A stretch of 64,000 bases of DNA from Alphaproteobacteria bacterium (GTDB lineage: Bacteria > Pseudomonadota > Alphaproteobacteria > Caulobacterales > Caulobacteraceae). Position numbers and translations under genes: made by a program. Shown here piece by piece: positions 55,501 through 61,963 of the stretch (position 1 is its first letter; each line of letters starts with the position of its first letter). The stretch covers positions 124,001 through 188,000 of the forward strand of contig JANYET010000066.1 of assembly GCA_025359785.1 (NCBI GenBank), written 5' to 3'. The notes under the pieces were generated by a model. The model made no database searches. It had not been told where the DNA came from and saw nothing but the letters and a program-made list of their open reading frames with translations.

Positions 55501-56320
55501 GGTTCCAGCCGTAGCGCAGCCACCATTCGTCGCGGACGCTCTGAGCGGCGAGGTCGCGGGGCTCGGCTGAGGCCGCGGTCTGCTCGGCCCTGGCGAGCGC
55601 GGCGATGGCCGGCGCGGGGAGCGAATGGTCGTAGATGCGCAGTTCGTCATAGTCGCCACCGCGCAGGAAGTTGTAGCGGCTCTGCACCTGGTGCGGCGAG
55701 ACCGCCCGGCTGGTCGGACCGAACTGGTCGAGGCCCGAATCGTAGACCGCCACCGCAGCCTGCTTGGCCGCCAGCTTGCCGTCCACATAGAGCGCGACGC
55801 CGCGCGTCTCGTCCCAGGTGAAGGCGAGGTGAGTCCAGGCGTCCGGCCCAGGACGCCTCGGGACTTTGAACGAGACGCGGGTGCGGGCCAGGTTGTTGTC
55901 GGTGACAAAGGCGTCGAAGCCCGCGCCATTCCAGTCGATCCGGAGCCAGGCCATGTCCCAGCTCGAGTGGTCGGCATAGCCCACCCGGAACAGCGGAAAG
56001 GGCGCCTCGCCGACCGGATAGCGGCTGCGCCAGAAGAAGGAGAGCGTCCCGCTCTGGGCGTAGATGTTGCCGGCCGCCTTCCAGGACAGCACGACGTCGT
56101 CGGCGGCCGACAGCGCGCCGCCCTGGCGGCCATCCGCCACCATTGCGACCTTGTCGGCGAAGTTGGGGACCGGATCGCCACCGGCCACCTCGGCGGTGAG
56201 CCCCCTGTCGGCCGACATCCGGAACAGCAGACCCGGTTCGGCCGCTTGTCCGGCGCCGGCCAGAACCAGGCCCGCGGTGGCCGCGAGCAGCACGAAACGA
56301 CGATGGCGGTCCTGGCGCAC
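52532..56320 (-). CDS. Large exported LamG-domain protein of unknown function
   Basis: The product has 1262 residues. A signal peptide (1-27, ending AGQAA) precedes a LamG/concanavalin-like domain at about 30-245 (DYDELRIYDHSLP at its end). A second beta-rich domain lies near 285-445. A helical region at about 640-1035 has an acidic stretch YGDFGGGISDDTD (727-739) and a conserved-looking MTEGHWWSDRVE (1016-1027). The end (1040-1262) is beta-sandwich-like. Order and composition suggest a six-hairpin enzyme such as a polysaccharide lyase or glycosidase. I do not recognise a named family. Three uronate operators separate it from the receptor gene. Confidence 0.75.
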   Translation of the reverse strand: MRQDRHRRFVLLAATAGLVLAGAGQAAEPGLLFRMSADRGLTAEVAGGDPVPNFADKVAMVADGRQGGALSAADDVVLSWKAAGNIYAQSGTLSFFWRSRYPVGEAPFPLFRVGYADHSSWDMAWLRIDWNGAGFDAFVTDNNLARTRVSFKVPRRPGPDAWTHLAFTWDETRGVALYVDGKLAAKQAAVAVYDSGLDQFGPTSRAVSPHQVQSRYNFLRGGDYDELRIYDHSLPAPAIAALARAEQTAASAEPRDLAAQSVRDEWWLRYGWNRPGEAPPLLTAPVTRIRKVEFADARDLKQWMWKATDGIAETTWPGVYNRSRLPGRDDYFELPDWNTYVEGGKQLVLTLPKEPWNHIEIQGAAYGDLSWRAADGPEAKLATRAQGQERTVHQFTEDRTGGTLTFTNLAQETPIQEIAAYNLGAGAEPRGTAKLSYVIHAAAAPDSPDIADLNSFIAGRYPPEERSTVTALPDGAPMRPRTPDKSAKLPLVHILIPYEVGASPPAEPLYRSFGYGWENMHDALDGIAIDIPALRVKPTHGETFPLNIQVKDPTWPMRNLLDVSIAVKPGEARTVWLDTRDRILPNKSLYLTIAGAGADFDAGQLDGAKIRLVFKDRAAGLPEHVADRLNQVKDNWGFLVEEHTASKREALYERVVADATDLLRVDPDNRIGREYWADIAFNSQGALPFTQAEPPAGTPLWAFRQLEDLKLVHRFVGWWIDNRQVAYGDFGGGISDDTDLLEQWPGLALMGVEPDRIRVSHTALADAAYKNGMFTNGLSTIMTDELHSYEEGINSNSEAMYIGWGDPKVVERLMSTVAAYGRIIQPNAAGHLHFKTNWFSGARLFSEGPWEWQKDQSVLVLHPGLLMADFNGDPTAKKYVVGLADGLLAHAKADMSLPDEINWRTDATKGVLPINTPAMQLIWGAWRLTGDARYLAPILAGEARGGTRAIAEFNENLLDGLGKREAWADEAVKRGSGAGASNFDRYLAWQADGDKAHLEALYGDEIRTANQHMYMMTEGHWWSDRVEIASELLQRSRLGGVALKRNWIWPGATVSWRFDRPEAPEQVAILMPGATPTHFKVIAYNTADRPVRAAMTGWNITAGDWRMTSGVSARGGDVADAPVASTVPLEKSSSVDVEFAAHGTTVLTFDLAKAGPPTELRADLGIGPGDVKVVGRTVSVTVHSLGALDAPAGKVWVESAAGKVAVSAPAPALKAPRDLKPKTVVVKMTLPVGFAAKGARVRVALPDGVREITQLNNAVPLP

Positions 56321-56384
56321 GATCCGACCCTTCCTGATACGGCGACCCTACTCCGAGCGTCGGTTGCGGCCACGAATTCCCTTA

Positions 56385-56399
56385 TGACACCGGTGGCAA
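56385..56399. promoter_or_regulatory. Predicted LacI-family operator 1, LamG/receptor gap
   Basis: TGACACCGGTGGCAA, 65 bases upstream of the LamG protein start. The left half-site is complete and the right differs by one base from the palindrome. Confidence 0.65.
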
Positions 56400-56463
56400 T
56401 AAATTCCGCGCAGTGTCCGGCGGGGGCTTGCGGGCCCCACTAAACCATGGCTTATTCGCCGTT

Positions 56464-56476
56464 GCTACCGGTGTCA
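56464..56476. promoter_or_regulatory. Predicted LacI-family operator 2, LamG/receptor gap
   Basis: GCTACCGGTGTCA (the reverse-orientation core). Its centre is about 23 bases from the next site, roughly two helical turns, so two dimers could bind on the same face. Confidence 0.65.
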
Positions 56477-56486
56477 TGCCTTGTTT

Positions 56487-56500
56487 TGACACCGGTGTCA
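56487..56500. promoter_or_regulatory. Predicted LacI-family operator 3, perfect palindrome
   Basis: TGACACCGGTGTCA is a perfect 14-base palindrome and the strongest site in the window. It is followed by TATATAGG, a possible -10 element of the receptor gene with TTGTTT (56481-56486) as -35, so the site would lie in the promoter spacer. Binding would be expected to repress. Confidence 0.78.
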
Positions 56501-56584
56501 TATATAGGATGCGAGCAGCGTCAAGCTTCGCGGACCGGTCGGCTTCGTATCGACTGGCTGCGGCTCGCGAGGGAGGGAAAGACC

Positions 56585-59440
56585 ATGTTTCGCCAAGGAA
56601 CCAACGCGTCCGGCCACCGGCTGCTGAACAGCGCCTCGCTCGCCGCGATCGCCTGCGCCACTGCCACGGGCGTCGCGCTCTGGGCCGCCGCCGCCCCCGC
56701 GGCTGACGCGCCGAAGCAGGTCGAGGAGATCGTCGTCACCGGCTTCCGCGGCAGCCTCGAACAGGCCCTGCAGCTCAAGAAGACCTCGCCGGTCTCCGCC
56801 GACTCGATCCTGGCCGAGGACATCGGCAAGTTCCCCGACCTGAACCTCTCCGAATCGATCCAGCGCATCCCCGGCGTCGCCCTGCAGCGCGACGCCGGCG
56901 AAGGGCGCGAAATCTCGATCCGCGGTCTCGGCCCCCAATTCACCCGCGTCCGGATCAACGGGATGGAGGCGCTCTCCACGACCGGGACCTCCGACGCCAA
57001 CGGCGGCGTCAACCGCGGCCGGGCCTTCGACTTCAACGTCTTCGCCTCGGACCTCTTCAACTCGATCACCGTCAACAAGACCGCGCAGGCCTCCACCGAA
57101 GAAGGCTCGCTGGGCGCGACCGTCGACCTGAAGACCGCGCATCCCTTCGACTACAAGGGCTTGACCTTCGTGGTCTCTGGCCAGGAAGGCTACAACGACC
57201 TCTCCAAGAAATATAATCCGCGCGGCGCCATCCTGTTCGCCAACCAGACGGCGGACGGAACCTGGGGCGGCCTCGTCTCGGTGGCCTACAGCCGGCGCGA
57301 CACCAAGGATGTCGGGACCTCGACCGTGCGCTGGGCGACAGGCAGCGCGTTCGCGCCAGGCTTCCGCTCGGTCCTGCCGACCGCCGGCGTCACGCTCGCC
57401 CAGGCCAACGCCGCCTACCACCCGCGCTTCCCGCGCTTCGACGACTACACCGACCATGCCGAGCGTCTGGGGGCCACCGGTTCGATCCAGTGGTCGCCGG
57501 ACAAGAACACGGTCGTCACCTTCGACGCGCTCTACGCGGACTTCAAGGCGACCCGTGAGGAGCGCTACCTCGAGGCGCCGTCGTTCAGTGTCTCCGGCGC
57601 CTGCACCGCGGCTACCACCGCCAGCGGCGCCTGCGGTATCGCTCAGACCGACGTGGTCTCCGCGACCATCGATCCGGCGAACACCCTGAGCAAGGGCGCG
57701 TTCAACAACGTCGACCTGCGCGTCGAAGACCGCTTCGACAAGCTGGACACCAAGTTCACCCAGTTCACGCTGGCCGGCGAGCACACCTTCAACGACCGGT
57801 GGAAAGCCGACTTCGTGGTCGGTCACGCCAAGTCGGATTTCACCAACCCGATCCAGACCACGCTGACCTTCGACCAGTATAATGTGCAGGGCTACGCCTA
57901 CGACTACACCCAAGGCCGCGTTCCGCTCCTGAGCTACGGCAGCGCCAACCTGACGAGCCCGGCGGCCTGGACCCTCACCCAGATCCGCGAGCGGCCGCAG
58001 ACCGCGCTCAACACCTACGATAACGGCCAGGTGAACCTCTATTTCACCCCCTTCGAGGCGGTGAGGGTCTCGGGCGGCCTGGACTTCAAGAAATACGAAT
58101 ATGTCACCACCGAGCGCCGCCGCACGATCGGGACGACGGCCAACCAGGAAGCGGTCATCCCGGCCGGCGTCGCGGCCATTCCGCTGTCCAGCTATTCCAC
58201 GGTCACGACGCTCAATACCCAGGGCCTCGACGCACCGGCCGGCACGGCGGTCAACTGGCTCGCGCCGAACCTCAACCTGGCCAACAGCCTGCTCAGCCTC
58301 TACGATCCGACCGCCTTCAACGGAGCCTTCCGCCTGGGTCCCGAGCCGGCGCTCGGCAACAACAATTCGGTCCGCGAAAAGGATACCGGCGGCTACCTCC
58401 AGGCCGACTGGCATACCCAGATCGGGAACATCCCGTTCCGCGGCAATGTCGGCGTCCGCTACATCAAGACCGACGAGACCGCCTCAGGCTTCAGCTTCCT
58501 CGCCGGCGCGCCGGTGGCGATCACCGCCAGCCGGAAATATTCCGACACCCTGCCGTCGATCAACATGGTGCTGGAGCCGGTCGAGAACTTCCTGATCCGC
58601 TTCGCCGCGGCCAAGGTCATGGCGCGCCCGAACCTTGGCGGCCTGACCCCCAGCGTCACGGTCAGCGTCTCCGGCGCCAGCCACACAGTGACCGCCGGCA
58701 ACCCGAACCTCGATCCGTTCCGGGCGAAGGCCTACGACCTCTCCTTCGAGTGGTACTTCCAGCGTGGCTCGCTGATCTCGCTGGCGCTGTTCCGCAAGGA
58801 CATCGACAGCTTCGTGCAGACCAAGCAGCAGAGCGCGGTCTTCCACAACAACGCCTTCGGGATCCCCGACAGCGTGGCCGTGGCCGCCTGCGGAACCCTG
58901 GTCGGCTGCGACACCACCTCGACCCAGTGGACCTTCACCGTGCCGGTCAACACGCCCGGTGGCCCGGTCGACGGCTTCGAGATCAACTACCAGCAGGCCT
59001 TCACCGCCCTGCCGGGCCTGCTCGCCCATACCGGGGTGCTGTTGAACTACACCCACGTCAAATCCTCGATCGACTACGTGAACGGGGCCGGCGTGGTCGT
59101 GGCGACCAACGACCTCACTGGCCTGTCGCGCAGCTCCTACAACGCCACGGTCTATTATGAGGACGACAGGATCTCGACCCGCGTTTCGGCCGCCCATCGA
59201 TCGAAGTACCTGACCCGCGTGCCCGGCCAGGAGGCCGGCACCGACGTCGACGGCACGAACGGGACTTTCAACCTCGACGCCTCGTTCCAATACACCTGGA
59301 ACCAGCACCTGAAATTCACCCTGGAAGGCATCAACCTGACCGACCAGTTCCAGGATCAGTTCAACGACAGCTCAAACCGCGTGAGCTTCTACCACCACAC
59401 CGGCCGGGAGTTCCTGCTGGGCTTCCGCTACAGCTACTAG
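56585..59440 (+). CDS. TonB-dependent receptor
   Basis: This 951-residue outer-membrane receptor has a signal peptide ending AAPAADAPK. The TonB-box-like VEEIVVTGFRGS is followed by a plug domain (DLNLSESIQRIPGVALQRDAG and EISIRGLGPQFTRVRING). A 22-strand-type barrel follows, ending GREFLLGFRYSY with terminal aromatic. The pattern fits the Xanthomonas/Caulobacter carbohydrate-receptor group. It probably imports oligouronides or related oligosaccharides. The ATG at 56585 follows a GGAGGG ribosome site; a longer frame crosses the operators. The TAG stop is supplied by a palindromic element. Confidence 0.94.
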   Translation: MFRQGTNASGHRLLNSASLAAIACATATGVALWAAAAPAADAPKQVEEIVVTGFRGSLEQALQLKKTSPVSADSILAEDIGKFPDLNLSESIQRIPGVALQRDAGEGREISIRGLGPQFTRVRINGMEALSTTGTSDANGGVNRGRAFDFNVFASDLFNSITVNKTAQASTEEGSLGATVDLKTAHPFDYKGLTFVVSGQEGYNDLSKKYNPRGAILFANQTADGTWGGLVSVAYSRRDTKDVGTSTVRWATGSAFAPGFRSVLPTAGVTLAQANAAYHPRFPRFDDYTDHAERLGATGSIQWSPDKNTVVTFDALYADFKATREERYLEAPSFSVSGACTAATTASGACGIAQTDVVSATIDPANTLSKGAFNNVDLRVEDRFDKLDTKFTQFTLAGEHTFNDRWKADFVVGHAKSDFTNPIQTTLTFDQYNVQGYAYDYTQGRVPLLSYGSANLTSPAAWTLTQIRERPQTALNTYDNGQVNLYFTPFEAVRVSGGLDFKKYEYVTTERRRTIGTTANQEAVIPAGVAAIPLSSYSTVTTLNTQGLDAPAGTAVNWLAPNLNLANSLLSLYDPTAFNGAFRLGPEPALGNNNSVREKDTGGYLQADWHTQIGNIPFRGNVGVRYIKTDETASGFSFLAGAPVAITASRKYSDTLPSINMVLEPVENFLIRFAAAKVMARPNLGGLTPSVTVSVSGASHTVTAGNPNLDPFRAKAYDLSFEWYFQRGSLISLALFRKDIDSFVQTKQQSAVFHNNAFGIPDSVAVAACGTLVGCDTTSTQWTFTVPVNTPGGPVDGFEINYQQAFTALPGLLAHTGVLLNYTHVKSSIDYVNGAGVVVATNDLTGLSRSSYNATVYYEDDRISTRVSAAHRSKYLTRVPGQEAGTDVDGTNGTFNLDASFQYTWNQHLKFTLEGINLTDQFQDQFNDSSNRVSFYHHTGREFLLGFRYSY

Positions 59441-59542
59441 AGCGTTTGCCGCCGGATTTGGATCAAGTCGGGCGATCAGCAAGAACGACCAGCAAAAACC
59501 CAGAGCCGCGTTTCGATTCAATCGAAACGGAGAAGGCTCTAG
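59437..59542. repeat. Palindromic element bounded by CTAGAGC and GCTCTAG
   Basis: The element starts CTAGAGC (59437-59443) and ends GCTCTAG (59536-59542). It contains a strong hairpin CGTTTCGATT/AATCGAAACG at 59509-59529. Both ends supply stop codons: the TAG of the TonB receptor on the plus strand and the TAG of the secreted-protein gene on the minus strand. The hairpin may end transcription from both sides. This is a recurrent alphaproteobacterial interspersed palindrome type. Confidence 0.8.
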
Positions 59543-60141
59543 GGGCCGGTTCGCGAGGCTGCTGTCCGGCAGCCGCGCGAACGGCTGTCTTCGAACCGCG
59601 GATCGGTGGTCGGGTCGGAGCCATCCGCCCGGACCTGGCGGCAGCGCGGATCGTGCGGATCCAGGGCTGAATCGCCAGCGCCGCCCAAGGCGAGGCCGAT
59701 ACTCAGGCTTTGGTGATCGCCGCCGCCGTAGGGGGCCCCGAAGCCTCGGCCCCAGACGCCTCGGCCGCCGCGCCCGTTGAATTGCGTCTCGCTGGCCGCG
59801 ATGCTCAGCGTGCCGGTCTGGCCGACCGGTATGTCGCTGCGCACATACGCGCTGCGGTAGCCGCTCGTGCCCACCGCCACATCGACCACGCCGTGGATCG
59901 CGCGCGGCTCCTCGCCGCCGGGGGTGACGCCGAGCGCCCTGTCCTTGGGAATCTGCGCGCCCGGGGAGGTCTTCAGGTAGGTGTCGATCTGGTCGGCGAT
60001 GCTGATCGGCGGCGCCCCGGCCCCGACCCCGACCCCGACCCCTGGCGCGGTCGCCACGGCCTCTGGTTCCGCCGCCCGCGCCGATCCGACGGTGGCGAGG
60101 GCCAGGAGCAGCAGGGGCAGCAGGTGGCGTGATCGAGACAT
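59539..60141 (-). CDS. Small exported protein of unknown function
   Basis: This 200-residue protein has a signal peptide (MSRSRHLLPLLLLALATVGS, ending SARAA). It then has a Val/Gly/Ala-rich part (VGVGVGAGAPP), a region containing YLKTSPGAQIPKD and VDVAVGTSGYRSAYVRSD, and a Gly/Arg-rich part (GRGGRGVWGRGFGAPYGG). The last residues (RTAASRTGP) are encoded next to a repeat that provides the stop. I do not recognise a family. The ATG at 60141 was preferred because the signal peptide starts there. Confidence 0.6.
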   Translation of the reverse strand: MSRSRHLLPLLLLALATVGSARAAEPEAVATAPGVGVGVGAGAPPISIADQIDTYLKTSPGAQIPKDRALGVTPGGEEPRAIHGVVDVAVGTSGYRSAYVRSDIPVGQTGTLSIAASETQFNGRGGRGVWGRGFGAPYGGGDHQSLSIGLALGGAGDSALDPHDPRCRQVRADGSDPTTDPRFEDSRSRGCRTAASRTGP

Positions 60142-60313
60142 GCCCAGAGCCTGCGCGCCGCAAGGCGCCGGAATAAGGCGCCGTCGCAATGCGCCCGCAA
60201 CACGGGCCCTCCAGTTTGCGCCGCCAGGGCGCACAAGCCAGTTGTCGCCCGTCATGAGCCGCGCAGGCGCCAAGCCCGCGCCGTCGATGCACAACTTCAA
60301 GGGGCTTCACCCG

Positions 60314-61963
60314 ATGATCCAGAAGAGTCTCGCCGCGCTGATCGCGCTTGGCCTGTCCGCGACCGCGGCGATGGCCCAGCCCTCCGCGCCCTCCGAACGG
60401 CCGGCCGCCGCCGCCCGCGCCGCCCGTACGGGCTCCGACGAGCCAGCCGCCGCCGGCCCGGTCGTGGAGCGCCGTACCGACCGCGGCGCCATGGCCGGAG
60501 AGCATAGGATCACCGACGCCGATATCGCCACCGCGCCGTTGATGGAGCAGGCCAAGTCCTCGCACCACACCGTGGTCATCAACGGCCAGACCATCGGCTA
60601 CACGGCCACTGCCGGCACGCTTACCCTGCGTTCCGACGACGGCAAGCCGATCGCCTCGATGTTCTACGTGGCCTACACCGCCGACGGCGGCAAGAACCGG
60701 CCGGTGACCTTCAGCTACAATGGTGGTCCGGGCTCGGCCTCGCTGTTCGTGCACATGGGCCTGGCCGGTCCGGTGCATGTGAACACCGACTCACCGGGCG
60801 CGACCCATGGCCCCCCCTTCAACATCACCGAGAACCACGAGAGCCTGCTGGACAAGTCGGACATGGTGTTCCTCGACGCCATCGGCGCCGGCTACTCTCG
60901 CCCGCTCGGCGACACCAAGGGCGCCGAGTTCTGGGGCGTGGACCAGGATATCGACGCCTTCGCGCGCGGTATTCAGCGCTATGTGACCATCAACCACCGC
61001 TGGAACTCGCCGAAGTTCCTGTTCGGCGAAAGCTACGGCACCACCCGCTCGGCGGGCCTGGTCTACGCGCTGCAGCAGCGCGGCCTGCAGTTCAACGGCG
61101 TGCTCCTGCTGTCGTCGGTGCTGAACTACGGCGCCCACGATTCCGGCTTCGACCACAGCTACGTGAGTTATGTCCCGAGCTTCGCCGCCACCGCCGTCTA
61201 CTGGAAGCGGTCGGCCATCCAGCCCAAGGACCTCAACGCCTATCTCGACGAGGTCCGCGCCTGGGCCGCGGGTCCGTACCTGACGGCCCTGACCAAGGGC
61301 GGCAATATCTCGCCACAGGAATTCGACGCCACCGCCAAGCAGCTCTCAGCCTACATCGGAATCCCCGCCGAGTTCATCAAACGCGCCAATCTGCGGGTCG
61401 ACCTGAACCATTTCCGGGTCGAGCTGCTGCGCGACCAGAACCGCATCCTCGGCCGCTATGACACCCGCTTCACCGGTATCAACACCGACAACGTCGGCGA
61501 GAACGCCGAATACGATCCGTCGGATACCGGCATCAACGGGGCCTATGTCGCGGCCCTGCACGACTGGGTGGAGCAGCTCGGCTACACGACGGATCTCAAC
61601 TACTGGCCCTCGGGTCCGAACATCAACCAGGCCTGGGACTGGCGTCACCGTCCGCCGGGCGGCGGCTTCGGCGGCGGTGGGCGCAAGGAGGCGGTGGCCA
61701 ACACCGCGGCCGACATGGGCGTCGCCATGCGTCAGAACCCGCACCTGATGGTCTATGCGCTGAACGGCTACTACGACATGGCCACGCCGTTCTTCGGGAC
61801 GGAGTACGACATCAGCCACCTCTACCTGGACCCGTCGATCAAGGGCAACGTACGCTTCGGCTACTACGCCTCGGGCCACATGGTCTATCTGAACCAGGAC
61901 GCCCTGAAGCAGATGAAGGCCGACGTCGCCAGGTTCTACGACGACGCCCTGGCCAAAAAGTAG
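60314..61963 (+). CDS. S10-family serine carboxypeptidase, exported
   Basis: This 549-residue protein has a signal peptide (1-22, ending AAMAQ). The S10 signature is complete: TFSYNGGPGSAS, the nucleophile Ser in FGESYGTTRSAG, the Asp in ALNGYYDMATP and the His in YASGHMVYLN. It removes C-terminal residues from peptides in the periplasm or outside. The ATG at 60314 has an AAGGGG site 11 bases upstream. Its stop adjoins the GH3 stop on the other strand (TAGCTA). Confidence 0.92.
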   Translation: MIQKSLAALIALGLSATAAMAQPSAPSERPAAAARAARTGSDEPAAAGPVVERRTDRGAMAGEHRITDADIATAPLMEQAKSSHHTVVINGQTIGYTATAGTLTLRSDDGKPIASMFYVAYTADGGKNRPVTFSYNGGPGSASLFVHMGLAGPVHVNTDSPGATHGPPFNITENHESLLDKSDMVFLDAIGAGYSRPLGDTKGAEFWGVDQDIDAFARGIQRYVTINHRWNSPKFLFGESYGTTRSAGLVYALQQRGLQFNGVLLLSSVLNYGAHDSGFDHSYVSYVPSFAATAVYWKRSAIQPKDLNAYLDEVRAWAAGPYLTALTKGGNISPQEFDATAKQLSAYIGIPAEFIKRANLRVDLNHFRVELLRDQNRILGRYDTRFTGINTDNVGENAEYDPSDTGINGAYVAALHDWVEQLGYTTDLNYWPSGPNINQAWDWRHRPPGGGFGGGGRKEAVANTAADMGVAMRQNPHLMVYALNGYYDMATPFFGTEYDISHLYLDPSIKGNVRFGYYASGHMVYLNQDALKQMKADVARFYDDALAKK

